Origin: Taenia hydatigena
Lineage: Eukaryota > Platyhelminthes > Cestoda > Cyclophyllidea > Taeniidae
DNA: 64,000 bases
NCBI GenBank assembly: GCA_036345935.2
Contig: JADWOT020000006.1
Span: 2,977,493 to 3,041,492 of the forward strand
Reading direction: 5' to 3'
Positions 13,591 through 26,900 of the stretch are shown piece by piece (the first letter of the stretch is position 1; each line of letters begins with the position of its first letter). The position numbers were made by a program, and so were the translations under genes. A model generated the notes under the pieces. The model made no database searches. It saw only the letters and a program-made list of their open reading frames with translations, and was not told where the DNA came from.

Positions 13591-13696
13591 TGAAATTTCC
13601 AAAATTTGCATCATTTGCGCGTTTGTTTTTCTCCCTCATGTCGCACTCATGATTAATTGATTCGATGAGGCAAGTTGTATTTATTTACCACTTTCT

Positions 13697-13702
13697 AATA
13701 AA
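13697..13702 (+). terminator. Poly(A) signal AATAAA, gene B
   Basis: Canonical AATAAA about 107 nt after the stop codon of gene B, the duplicate of the gene A signal. Confidence 0.6.
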
Positions 13703-15454
13703 CTCTTTTAATGCACACTTGGCTTCTTTGCGTGCCGCTATTAGCAGGGCAATGCCCTGTCGGTCGACAGTTCTTATGAGGTGACAATGGGAAGGTAAAG
13801 TGTTGATTGTCATCAAAGTACAGGCCATCTACAGCCATCTGCACTCATTGCCTTTAGGCATCTCGCCTTTTTCCATGTCCCTCCCTCCATTCAGTGGCAG
13901 TATTCAAATTGTCGTGAGGTATTCTGTAGCATGGAAGATTAGGCCGTGTGAATTGATGTTAGTAGTTCTCCTTTTGTGTTGAACCAGTAGGTGAGTCTAA
14001 TGAATTGAACAAATGGCAAGAGGGAGCGGTCTCGTGATGGCAATGTCCTCAATGGGTGTGCGCGAGGAGGCAATACTCGTCTGCAGAAGTGCGTGTCCTT
14101 TGTTTCCCACCTATTCATCTGGTTGTGATTCCGCGTTCCCGTGTTTCGCTTTTGTCAGTTGCTGTTGCCTTTAGCTCGTTTTATTCGTGCATATGGGAAG
14201 GATTTGTGCTTAGGGTGAAACGCTTTACTCCTCCTAGAATTCTGGAGGCATTACTGTTGTGTTGTTGTCAAGACAACAAATAACATTATGTGTCGTTTTT
14301 AGGTTATTAGGCTGTTTTTATCCATCGGAATGCGTCAGTGGCATCTTAGCTCTCCCCACAGTACATTTCTTGCACCATTGATAGACCTACATTTATGAGA
14401 TTATGCCCAGGATCTCGATGTTGCAGACTAGTGGTAATACATGCACTTCATGAGGGGACGATGCAAAGCCACCCTCACAAAGTAGTCAGTAGAGTTGGTG
14501 GTGACATTCCTCAATTGGTGCTCCTCTACTGTGCTTCACCTGAAGTACTGTCCTATGTACACGTGGATGGATAGTCTTTAAGCATCACGTCATTCCTCGA
14601 AGGGGACCACATCATCGAATGATGTTTGGCATGGTGGATGAACTTATTAGTCTATTGAAGTGCTACTCTAAGTGGTCAAGAGACGACATGACGCCATCGC
14701 TCGTGCCTCTCTTCCACACGTTTTCTGTTCCCATCCTTACATTACTTGACTCTTTACACTCACTATCGGTACTGCTGTTTTGTCGTTTATTAGAAAGGGA
14801 CAATGCGCAAAGTAGGCAAATTTTTCGTAACATCGACATCTTCTAATGCCAAAGTTGACAGTATCACTAACGAGTTGTTAGAGAGGGATTGCGATGCGAA
14901 TCAGGAATGGCACACGTTGATGGGGAGTGATTAGTTGGAAGAAGGTCTGCCTATGCAGTCGTGGGATAGTTACTCCCATCAGCTTTCTTCTTTAATAGGA
15001 AGCTTACTGAGTATACACGGTGGTTACAGACGTGCCCTCACCTCTCCTCATTCCAGTAAAGAGGACATCGAATCCATCATTTCAGTCAAGGCGCATAAAT
15101 GTTGATGCATGGTTGTTTGGCGTGTTATTTACTCACTCATAGCAGCATCATGTGATGCGCCATGAAATGTAGCCTGTGAAGATCTTGTGCCTATGACTGT
15201 TGAGCCTTTTTTTGTAATAAGAACCGGATTTTAGTCGATATGTACACCTTTAAGCTCTTTATTGCTGAGATTAAGTTACGCATGTTAGATAGCAGTCTCA
15301 AGTGCATGCATGGTAAATGGTTGTGCTAAGGGATCGCCACGTCGTGGGCTTTAACCGCTTACTCTATGAATAGGAGCCAACAATTGGCTAGGAGAATGCA
15401 TAAAAGGTCATTTTTTAGTAGAATAGGCTAATTTGTAGAAGCTGATATTGTGTT
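13703..15454. other. Non-coding spacer between gene B and gene C
   Basis: Starts as the near-identical 3' flank of unit B, then crosses the homology breakpoint at about 14565 into older, diverged repeat sequence that leads into gene C. No other coding feature seen. Confidence 0.5.
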
Positions 15455-17824
15455 ATGTCATTCCAACTTACCAAGAGTACAGAACATGCAGCTAGGTCTA
15501 CTGGCTGGAGGGGAAAGTGCCTCCAGATCCTTGTTGACAACTGGTTCATGATTACCACTATTATTGGTGTCATCATAGGGTTTGGCGTTGGCTTTGCTCT
15601 CCAGAAGGCCAATTTAAATGAACAAGGCAAAGTATGGTTAGGTGAGTCCATTATCATCTAAGAGATACACTTTCACATTTACTCATTGGGATCTGTTTTC
15701 TTTTTATTTTGTCAGATCTTCCAGGTAGACTGTACATTCGTATTCTTCAACTCACCATTCTGCCAATGATTGTGGCCAATATTATCACAGGTACAATTTT
15801 ATTTATTCCTTGATTACTCTGTGGCTTTGTTTGCTCCGTCCCTCTTCCCTAGTGTTTGCCAGTTTGAACCCGAGGACGAATAAGAAGATGAGTGGTGTTG
15901 CGCTTGCCTACATTTTTGCTTTCAATCTCATCTCCTCCCTTATTGGACTGACCTATGCCCTCCTAATTAAGCCCGGTAAGAAGGCATGTCATTCTTTTAC
16001 TTCCAATTTGACTAACCCAACGTGTCGAGACAGCATTTGAAATGTTTAAGAATGCAATACTATATTAGCAGCTCTTATATCCATCAAGTTCTTTAAGGTC
16101 ACCAAAACTTCATTTGAAAACCGGCTTAACTTTCTAAAACAAAGGTGCAGCACACGCGACTCCGGGATCTGGTGGAGCCCCGGCCAATGAGGCTACTAAG
16201 ATATATTACATTTTTCGGGACCTTCTACTGTGAGTTGTCTTGCCTCGAAAGCTTTGAGGCCTACCTAGGTGCCTTTGTGCATTGGTAAAATTCACGTACT
16301 CCCTTTTTTACTTCAGGAATATCTTTCCGCACAACCTTATTAACCTAACCCTCTGTCAGGTAATCATTGACACTCTTGACATCCTTTATTTCATTAAACT
16401 TGAGAGCTGCAAGAAATACTTGTAGATCTGTTGACATGGTCGTTGTTTCTTACAGGCTGGTACTGATTTCGATCATCCAAGAGTAAACAGTAAGAATCAA
16501 ACCTACTATATCAGCATTCCTATCAGCGGTACTAACATGATTGGTAAGTTCTCTTTTAACTCTCACTAGTTTGGTGCCAATTTTATTCACTCATTTATTT
16601 TCTCCTGTTCAACGATTGTAATGATCCTCTCGGTGGAACAAAATTGTATCTACGTGGTTGAATCAAGTCATAATTTCCTCTCATTCGTTTCCCTAGGTGT
16701 TCTCTTCTGCTCAGTCGCATTCGGTTTGGCCACCAATGCAGCCAAGGAGAAGGGCATTCCTTTTAGGAATTTTTTTGCGTCACTCGGTGAGGTCGTTATG
16801 CTTCTTATGCAGAAATTTCTTCTGTAAGTCAACTAGCCAATCGGCAATAGTAAGGGATTAGTGAAATTCCTTTAATTTTCACCTTTTCTGGTGTCTGGCT
16901 TTAGAATCACACCTGTCTGCGTGATGTTCATGGTCATGAGCGCCATCTCAAATGTGGACAATTTGCAAGACACTTTCAGGTCTCTGGGAATCTTTGTCGC
17001 TCTCAATTTCGTGGGGCAATTCACTCACCTCATCTTTGTTGTCCTTTCTTTGCTCTGTCTGGGCAAAAATCCATTTGGAATCCTTCGCTTCTCCCTTCCA
17101 CCTTACTTTGTCGGTTTTGCGACCACATCGACGTAAGCAGTTGTGAACAAACTGATAGGCATTTGGCGTTTCATTTTATGTCGTGCTTTTCCTCACCCCT
17201 TAAGCATTGTATCCCTTCCAAAGTGCTACGATGCCTGCGACTCCTATGGCATACCAAAAGCCATTTCACGGTTCGTACTGCCCATAGCTGGCACCATGAA
17301 GAATGACGCCTCGGCTATTTTTATCGTAGCCGCAGTGTTTTACGTTGCTCAAGCAATCAATGTGACTCTTGATATTGGTAAAGCTGTTATTGTAATGTAA
17401 GTGCGTAACAACACTTTTGTTCCCAACAGATGCTGAGGCGTAATTAGCACAACTTTCTCCTGTCTTGTAGCATTCTGGCAACTGCCTATGTCACCGCTTT
17501 GCCTAACATTCCTAGTGCCAGTGTAATTGTTGTCATTACGATTCTGAACTCCATCGGTGTGGATCCAGGGACGGTTTCTCTTCTCTACGCTGTTGAATGG
17601 CTTAAGTGAGTAATTTGCACATCTCTTAACCTCTACTTGATTCATAACTTGACTTGAAAGTTATTTTCACCTGTAGTGATCGTTTGCGCTCAGGAAATAT
17701 TGTCTTCTCCCACTTGTCCTGCACAGCTTTTGTGTATTACATCTGTGAAAAGGACTTCAAGCACAGAGAAGAGGACGATGAAGAGTTTGAAGTTGCAGAG
17801 AAGACACATGTCACAGCCTTTTAA
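15455..17824 (+). CDS. SLC1 / EAAT-like transporter, diverged copy C (11 exons, 476 aa)
   Basis: Third and oldest member of the array. Exons: 15455-15641, 15716-15790, 15853-15975, 16145-16229, 16317-16359, 16456-16543, 16697-16823, 16905-17132, 17205-17396, 17471-17605, 17677-17824 (1431 nt, in frame). All exon boundaries match copies A and B except that their exon 5 (131 nt) is split here into 43+88 nt by an extra intron. The TM7 motif reads KNDAS (NMDGT in the family). TM8 reads DRLRSGNIVFSH, so the substrate Asp-Arg pair is kept and the Na1 Asn/Asp are Ile and His. The first-exon N-terminus (MSFQLTKSTEH) is unrelated to A and B, and the tail is acidic (HREEDDEEFEV). Because these changes occur in a well-diverged copy with intact frames, they look fixed and selected rather than decayed. 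Confidence 0.9.
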
Positions 17825-17980
17825 AAAATGTCAGTTAATAATCCCTTTCAACTCTGTACAATTGCCCTCCTCATTTGCTAATAGCTGCATGAAAGGTTGG
17901 ATGAAATGTTTATTTTCCTTTCAAATATTCCACTGTTTTTACAAATTCAAAAGTGCTAAATGTCATGCATCAAAGAGACG

Positions 17981-17986
17981 ATTAAA
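17981..17986 (+). terminator. Candidate poly(A) signal ATTAAA, gene C
   Basis: The common variant hexamer ATTAAA lies about 157 nt after the stop of gene C. No AATAAA occurs closer. Confidence 0.35.
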
Positions 17987-20667
17987 AGGTGCCTGTTTAA
18001 TAGATGGGAAGACTGTGGCAATAGCAGCCATCCCATCTTTCGACTGTAAATTTTGGTGTTGAGGGAGCCTAATATCCTGAGTGGGTGAGTAGGTGACACC
18101 TTTTTCTTGTTTTCTGGGTGGAGAAGGCGCTAGACACCCACGCACTGGGTGAAACACCTTAATCGGGTTATGCTTAACTTACCTATTTTTATTTTATATG
18201 GACTAATGACTAAGGCACGTATTTCTTTGTCGGACTCATACAGTAGGACTTGGCTGCCGTCAAATTTACGTAGTCTTGCAATTGTCGGCCCCGGCTTAGT
18301 GCCCTGCCTACTGTGACTCAAAGCAATGTAGAAATTGCAAGGATTCTATCCAATCCATGTCTCGTAGTGACTTAACTGTCAACTAAATGCGTGGGTGCCA
18401 ATTGCCTAAAAGTCAGTGATACCGATCGGGTTTTGATCTCTCTCTCTCTACATAATTCAGGTTTATTCACTGTATAAAGGCATCTACAAAGCTTTGTAGG
18501 CTCAAACGAACCGCCTCATGCCTTTCCTGAAGACACAGTACTAGGATAGAAGGACTAGGCGAATGCCATTGGCATGGTCCACAGATCATATGGCTCAAAA
18601 CGAAGAGTTAAACAAATGGTCAAAGCATTATAGCTCGCTCAATTAGGCCATATCGTTGGCACTTTGTTAGGAAAGCAGAAATTATGAACCAATAGCACAC
18701 AATGTCATGCGATACTTGCCTCGTGAATGTGTGCGTGTGCGTGTGATTTGGCACTCACTGCCCAATCCGTGGCAGCGTTGTAGGTGAGGGTGTGTTTTGG
18801 AAATTGGGGAAAATAATTTCCCAACTTTGATTGACTTTCCGTCGCCAAGTTCTAATATGTCAGTTACTTTAGGCAATGACATCTTAAGTAATACTTTTGA
18901 GAATGTGCTTCATTAGAGGTATTTTTGAGTTAAACAAAAAAAACAGGCATTATTGTTGGGAGGAGGAGCGATGCTTAGCTCATCTCGCCCTCATACGATA
19001 TAAATGAAGCCACTTCATTCGTAGAGACCACCTTTACCCTTAAAACTTGTAAAGTCAACCTTCAGCCGAAGGTCTGGTTGGGTGTAGACATCACCATCCA
19101 ACAGAATCATGTTGACACCTTATCGAAGCGGCTTTGGATTCAAACCAGTCTTGATTCTAGAGGTAGAAGTAGATGCTCAAGCAGATCGATTTGGTGCATT
19201 TAAGAACCAAAATGAAGGGTTTCAAACCGAGGACGGGGGTGGTGCTCAAGCACAGTGACGATGCTCCACCACGAGCCATGCACACACACACACACACCCC
19301 ACAACTTGTGTCAATGTGAAGAGCAATTCAAGTTTCTACTTGTTCATGACTCATCCCCACCAAACTGGATACTTCAACGTTCCTTGGTGTACTATAACTA
19401 AACGCTCTCATTAATTCGCAAATACTTTTTCTCCTGCCCTTCTACCAAATCGACTGTTGCATTTTTGTGAAACCAAATTCTGTAGGTTGTAATTGAACGC
19501 CAATTGGAAATACGAGATATCGCCTCACCACCCACGGTGGCTGGAGCACGCTTGCTCGCCCTCCAACAGCCTCACCAGTGCACATGCCCTCTACACCCAC
19601 CGCAAAGTTGTTGAAGCATAAATTTGACCCCAACTTGCTGTTGCCTAGAGACTAAAACATCCACCAGGTCGATACGAGAAAAGGCAGTCTGCAGGTGCGA
19701 CTCAGCTTGGCAGCAGGTTATGCAAAGTAAAAAAGAAATCCAAGTGCAATTTGGGTGTAGTTCGTGGGGTTTGGAGGGTATACCGCTTTGGGTGGATGCG
19801 AAATCACCGTCATGACAACTGTCACTGCGGTGGTACTAGAATTCCTTCGTCATCTTTAATTCGATTTGCTGCCAGGTAAAGTGGAACTTTTATGGGGCGG
19901 GGAGTTGTAGTCGCCCAAAACAGCCTTCTTGTTAGGCACTGGGCTAGCAGTTTCACCTCCAGACAAATAAATATACTTGCTAGAGGACCGTCTTCATCGT
20001 ATTGGAAGAAAAATTACTCGATTATCTTCAAATTGATGTTTCTTACAATAAAGATGTCAACTCAAAAATAGGTAAAAAATAATAAAAGTTGTGCCTTAGT
20101 AGACCAATGCCGACGACTGCAAGCTTCAATTCTCATACTTATATTAAACATTTAGCACTAAATTTAAAAGCCATCCTACATTCGTAATTATTTTTACAAG
20201 TAAAGGGGACCATTTAACTCTGATTCCACATTTCACAATGCTTTGTCGAAATGCTTCAATCAATTGCTAGCATTGGTGCGACTGGTGTTTGCTTTGCTTT
20301 AATTGATACGCGATTGTGTCGACAAAATGTACTTGAAACCCGCAAAACAATTAATGAACTAACGCACGTGACAAAATCAGCCCACTCCCAATCCAAACCT
20401 GGCTTCTTCAGATGTACTTGCTTGGCACAAACATTGTATGCCACTGGTACGCCTGCAAGTTTAAGCAACCGCTCTTACATCGACGTGAACGTGTTTGACT
20501 GGGTCTATGATCACACCGTGATACTCAGCTTTAGCCACACAAAACCCTAACAACCGATCGTGCCTTCCCTCGAAACGTGCACAAATTGACACCAACTATC
20601 CGTCGGTGGATCGCTTTTAAAACCACAAAGCCGACACCTATTAGTACGTAAAAACGCATCCACCATG

Positions 20668-20673
20668 TTTATT
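20668..20673 (-). terminator. Candidate poly(A) signal, ABCG gene
   Basis: TTTATT on the + strand is AATAAA on the - strand, about 300 nt beyond the ABCG stop codon. Confidence 0.4.
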
Positions 20674-20976
20674 AACTTGCCTATTTAAAGCTAAAATATC
20701 GTGAGAGTCCTGACGTTCCCTCTGCCACCACTCTTGACCTCATATTCACCGCAGGCCATCAAACTGCAAGACCTAACACGTTAGAGCTCAGAGCACCACC
20801 ACTCATCACCACGCCCATTAGTTTCTTAGTCATTCATCCAAGTTTTTGAGACAAAAGCCGCTCAAAAAATAATGTTTAAAAAGCAGTAATGTATCGAGTA
20901 AAAAGAGAAAACAAGATGGTGGTAAAAAATAATCTAGAATCTTGTGAATGTACGGAGGGAGAGAGAGGGGGGGGGC

Positions 20977-23900
20977 TTAATAGGTCTTCGTAAACCTAAG
21001 CCGAAAGTAGCACAAGAAGAAGACCATGAAAGCGATGAGAAAAAGGGCTAGTAGATTGCTCCATACTTGCCAAGAACTGTCAAATGTCATTCCTCGTGAC
21101 CGCAGAAACTCGTTGCCATCAACACTAGAAAGGAAAGCAACCGCACCTCGCACCTGTGTACTGTCACCAAAAGTGTATAGAAAATCACCTACTGTTAAAA
21201 TAAGAGTAGGAATTATATTAGCAAAACGTACCATGCGGACGACTTGGTGAGATTGCCTCCTGCAAAAGGGCTTGTGAATGCCTCACGGGACGGGAGGAGT
21301 GAAGTGGTTACCTTGGGACAAAATTGTAGCCCTTGCATCTCGTTGATAGACATCGCGGAGAGAGCGTACCAGAAGATTGAGAAGTAGCGACACCAGCCCA
21401 GCCACCATGCTGAGACGACATTCAAGAGGAAACCGCCAAACGTCTGAAAGGTGAGAAAATTGCTGTCGCTTTAGGCAGTCAGCATTGCAACACGTGAATG
21501 GCTCAACGGACACGCGAACAAAAAACTTACCATCATAAATGACAAAAGGATTCCCGAAACCGCATAGCCCAGGGCAACATGGTTGAATAAGAGGATGCAA
21601 AAAATGACAAGAGCGGTCGACGCCGCTCCCATGCAGAGGCAGGCAGCCTCCCAGAAAAGCATGGCTGTGAAGCTGCGTCGGAGGCCTGTCATCGCATAGA
21701 GTATTGGAAAGAAGAATAAAATGGGGCCCAGCTTTATTGGCAGCACCTCGCACACCACCTTGGCCAAGAAATACATCGAAGTGCAATAGAACCCACACGC
21801 GCGCTCGTGTCTGAAGGCAAAAGAAAACCACCTCCACATACCCATTCATGAATAGATAGGAGGATGCTAATTCACTAGGGAAGGAATCATACTTAAACCG
21901 AGCCTGGTCCCGAATAAAAATGTCCACAGCGTTGCCATTGAAGTAGGCCAACTCAAGACAGACAAAGTAGAATAGACCGGTTCGATTTTGGATGCCTGCC
22001 TCACTTGATAAATCCAATTGATAGTAGACGGTTCCAAGAATAAGAGTGAAAATTGCAACCCCAATAAAGGGCACGGCGACTCCATTCGGATTTCTAAATA
22101 AACATGATCAAGTCAAGTATGCCGTTTCCGTTCACCTTGACGCGGCACATCAGTAACCCACCTCAATGTATCGAGAAATCCACGACAGGCAAGGACTCCA
22201 AACTGCTGATGCAGTGGCACAGGCTTGTACCACTTTTTGCCCCACTTTTCCACATCATAGTCTCTTCTCTCTCCGCTCGCATTCAACGATTTCTGATCTC
22301 TCGTGCAGGTAACAAACATGTCGTCAAAGAAGGCTGAATAGACTCTGGGCATGTTTTGAGTCTCTTGGTCACACGGTTGAGTTACTTCCCCTTCCACCGT
22401 CCTAAAATATAACACGAGTGGCGACAATCTGAAGGTAGGTCCGAACTGTGAAGCAATATGCCAGCAATCATTTCAACCCTCTAATAGTTTGCGATTTTAT
22501 AATTAGAACTCAGATTATTTCCTGTGTGCAAAAACTGGAAGCAAGAAGCAGCCAGATAGAACCAAAGTCTATGTCAGATCACAGAAAGAAATGTCACCTC
22601 GATTACTCAGACCCACTTAAGGGCAGTGACAGTTGTCAAAGCTTCAGTTGTCACAATGCTACTAATAAAGTTGTGAGTAGCGAAGTCGGGTTGGCACAGG
22701 CACGTACTTGAGTTTGCTCGCGTTGATCATCAGCGGACTCAGTTCAGCCTCACTGCCACTGATGCTGTGAAAGTGGTTGGAGGAGCATTCACGAGACATC
22801 TGCTTCGGTGGCTTGTGAAGGCTATGCCACATAGAGAAGATGGCCTTCGCCTCGTTAATCCACCTTTGAGTTGAGAGACAGGAGTAGATGTAAAGAGTTG
22901 TTACAAAAACCAATGCAAAGACATTTAACACCTGAAAGAGGTGATATTGCCTCTAACTTGCCAGACGGTTTAGCACACACTCTCTACTGGTGTTTCGTAT
23001 GTGTTAAAAGGACCCGATTTCTTGCCTCACCTCGACGTCACAAATACGTGACACGTGTGCCTTATTCAATCATGACTACTAACCACAACAAATCGTGACT
23101 CGGCCGATTTAAAACGATACAATGTACGCAAGTTGGTCCTATTATGAGTAATATAGTCCTATCACAGGCATTTTATATTTGCAATAAAGAGGCATTTCGG
23201 TGAATTCATGTTTGCAACGCTATAGGCTACGTGCTGCACACCAGGAGGGGGTAAAAAGATTTTGAAAAATCGTGTTAAAGAAAAAATAAACTACGTTCTG
23301 TTTTTCATATCAGTACACCTTAACTCATTGTTAGGAGATGTGCAATTTCGGAGGAGTAGGGATCAAACATTTAACAGTCTATGAAGTGGAACTTGTTTGG
23401 AGTAAGCTCCAACCTAGGTGCGTCCGAAGTGCGTCAAATGGGACACAACTTGGGCAGGTAAGGCCATATGAAGTGTGACAATAAAGTGAGCGATTTCATG
23501 ACAACTAATAACAGCCACCTGTGCTTCTGCCTTCTGGGAATCATGACAACTCAAAAAGCTACTCCATACACTGCATAGTCGCCTTCGGGTCGCGTGGAAG
23601 ATGGTGCTGAGGGGTGTCAAGACGATTGGAAAAAAAGTAAGAAGTGGAATGCCGATTCACTGATTAATGGAAGCTTTCATACACAAAATCGCCGAGCAAT
23701 TGAGACGGGGTGAAAGATTTAATTGGAGAGGAGGGAAATGAATTCGGAAGCTGACGTGTGAGGCACCGGCGAAGTAGTGATTGTCAAGTGCGCGAGACGA
23801 AACCATCGAACACACAGAACCTGTGATGCTTGATAATCAGTATGAATTTGAGGTAATCAGGTTGCCTTATTTAGGCCGCCTCACCGAGTTTGCACTGTGG

Positions 23901-26900
23901 TGTCGAGGTTGTACTGCTCTCGGCTTCGCACTACTTGCACAGTTCGGTTTAAAAGACAAAGAATATGTTCTCCTTTGTGAGTGAAAAACGTTCCCAAACG
24001 CCAGGCTCTATCTGGACATAGCTGCACTACTTCCAAATTGATAACTTCACACAGACCTATTCCAGTCAATAGGAAATACAGGTGAAGCACCGAGTCTTAA
24101 ATTGCGAAATAAAAGTACGATTCAGCATTCATTTGAACCCTCTGTTACCATTATTTAATCATAAAAAATACAACCAAGCTACTTATTAAGGATAGTTAGT
24201 AGCCTAGGTAAAACAGAAGGATGAGAATGAAGGTCAGTTACAACATTAATTACTTCAAAAAGAAAGTAACAGCCAAAAAGGCAACCATTTCAATCACACT
24301 CAACTGGAGTTTAAACCATTACAAGTCAACCAATCACACCATACACCCTAGCTGACAAATTTCCCACCCAGTAGTGACAAGTTAGCAGGTGGGGGTGGTG
24401 TCAACTTTCGGACTAGGAAGCTAAGCCAGAGTGGAAGTTTAGCTTTTACTCTCTGGAGTTCTCTACTAGAGACCGTGTGTAGCTGTCAGGGTTTGTCATT
24501 ATCATCCCCCCCCCCCTCTGTGTAAGGGCAATCTGCACGGATTACATGTGCATCACTCAAACTCCCGCTAACTGCTCTCACCGTCCCATTCATGTAACCG
24601 AACTATCACATCCTTAACTTTAATCTTGTTGTTTTAGAAAAAAAAATGCAGGAAAATGAGGAAGGAAGACCTGGTGATTGCATGAGACTGTGTCAACAAT
24701 TTCACAAGTAATAATTCTGTGCTCCGTCACTATTGGTGATTGGGAAGGCACCATTGAGCGCTGCCTTCACTTTTGAGGGCGGAATTCACCCCCTATCGCC
24801 ACGTAAATATGCCTAGAGCGATTGCTCTGTGCTTCCAGCACACACGCAGTGACAGTCACTTACACCCCGTAGGGGTAACAATTTTAGTTAGATCTGTCAG
24901 TACTTTTTTACCACGTAATGTCAATTTTTCCTGATCATTCGAGCTAACTGCATGGAACAAACGGCACGTTACCAGGTCCAAATTGAGAATGTGACAACAA
25001 TGACCACTTACGAGGACCACTCCGTGGACGCCTCAAAGATTCTTTGAAGTTGTTGAGCTCGTGCCGGACTAATTGACACCGGTTTTGGATCATCGATAGC
25101 TGCAGTGAAAGAGGAAATGAGGACTTCAATCATGCCAATCAACGAGTGATATCGGCACATGAGTTAAAGAAAAATGGGCTTACAACTGCTTTTCCCACTG
25201 ATACTATTGTTCAAGCGCATGGTTGACACACTCTCAAGGGAGCGTGAGTCTCTGTAGGATTTCGTGATTACTGAAATGATCCGCCTAAACTTAGGTCCGT
25301 TTCTATGGAGAAGCCCTCTTAAACCGCCCAGGATGACGAGATGGTGATTTCTTGATGAGGCACTGTGATACTTGCTGCAAATAATGCTATTTCTAGATGT
25401 TTATTCCGCGTCACTTCTCCAAGGGAAACTGAGGCGCCACATTGGTGGTGGCATTGGCAAACCCCCCCTCCAAAGGAACAGCAGTTCTATTTTCGTCGAC
25501 TAGCTACTACACAATGAAGGCACCTGAGTAAAAGCAAAAGGACTATCTAAACTACATCCAGTCTTATAAATTACCCCCCACCTTGAGCTCTGCATCGCAA
25601 GGCTGGATTTTATTGAGTAGGAATTGCTCCTACTCCATCGTCAAGGTTAACTTAGATCCCGTTTCTGAAAAAAATATTGACAAGCGAAAGAAGGCCCTTT
25701 CGCCCAGGACCTGCCTGTGAGAGATGTCTCTGGCACTGGCTCACTGTCGCCTTCTGCTGGTGGAAGACGATCCCTGGCCTTGGAGGGAATATCCTCATGC
25801 AGCAAATCGATGAAGAAGTCTGCGGGGTTCTCGCGTGAACTCACCTTATAACCTGCAACAAAAACAGGCATAAAGTGGTAAACATGCGGCTGCCTTGACA
25901 GTGGCCAAGATCTCTCAGAAGCATCCAGATGCAACACGCTGAATGCTAAGCTAACGGTGAAATCTACTCGGGTGTGCTAAAAATAAGACGTTTATAGGCA
26001 GGAAAAATGGAAGAATTAGCAGGAAGAATGCGAAACCAAAAAAACTTGTTGATTCAAGTGCATAAAAGCTGAGTCCTGAATTCCATTTAAAACTTGTAAC
26101 ACATCGCCTTGTTTCTTAAGTCCATGAAAGTAGAGCCAGGTCGCTGTAGAAAATAAGTACTTTTACGACTGTTGTATGGAGCACATCAAAGTGCTTTCAC
26201 AGCCTTTATTAATTGTCTTGGCAACTGTAAAATGTTGCACCGGAGTATGTGACATATGACTACTTATGCCTGTCAAAGTGAGTGAGAACTGCCATCAAAG
26301 GGCGACGGTGAACACTGAACCCGTAGGCGAATTCTTCAAGAGGGAGAAAGGACCCTGGGTGATGTCGATAGACGTACTGAGTGATTTGAAAAGGTAAAAG
26401 CTACCTTCACCGACCCGATGGATGCAAAACGCTCCAGCGGAAGCCACAACCAAGTTGGATCTTAATGAGTGGACAGGACTACGCACAGTGGTGATGAATT
26501 CCACTGTAGCTAATTTGAAATACAAAATCAGTGGGATAGAGAAGTTGAATAGCCAATGCATTCAAACGTTGGAGGTGGGGGAGACACTCCCTTGTCCTCG
26601 CCGATTGTTTACTCTTAAAACCAAAGCGGGACACACGGCAAGATTTCGCCTCATCAAAAGTGGGGTACAAGATATAAAGGAGACATCTAAAGTTGGTTAC
26701 TTTTTAATTATAACCCACACCAGACTGATGGGATAAGAAGGGTGGGCAAATGAGCTCTGTTAGGTTGATAAAATTATCCTCGTGAGAAGGATGTTGGTAA
26801 GTCAAATCTACAGATGGATGAGGGAGGAGAAGGGGGAGGACCTACCCAAGCCACTAAAGTAATTCAACGGTGCACCATCAGCCACTGGTCCATGGTAGAT

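Larger units (their letters stand above)
7514..14565 (+). repeat. Tandem repeat unit B
   Basis: Near-identical to 1-7050. Identity falls abruptly near 14565. Beyond that, 14565-15200 resembles 7050-7650 only at a clearly lower level (shared islands such as aagtaggcaaa, aacatcgacatctt and cagtcaaggc), which shows an older layer of repeats beneath the recent duplication. Confidence 0.9.
17825..20976. other. Convergent intergenic region
   Basis: Lies between the 3' ends of gene C (+) and the ABCG gene (-). It contains a (CA)n tract at 19281-19298 and short frames without family resemblance. The 99-aa frame at 20251-20550 has no recognisable domain and was not called. Confidence 0.5.

Noticed and set aside
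1..15000. The 7.5-kb duplication as an assembly artefact
   Set aside because: The copies carry different last introns, coding differences and small indels, so they are real separate loci or at least diverged alleles. Long reads would settle it.
20251..20550. 99-codon + strand frame between gene C and ABCG
   Set aside because: No domain, signal or splice context; compatible with chance.
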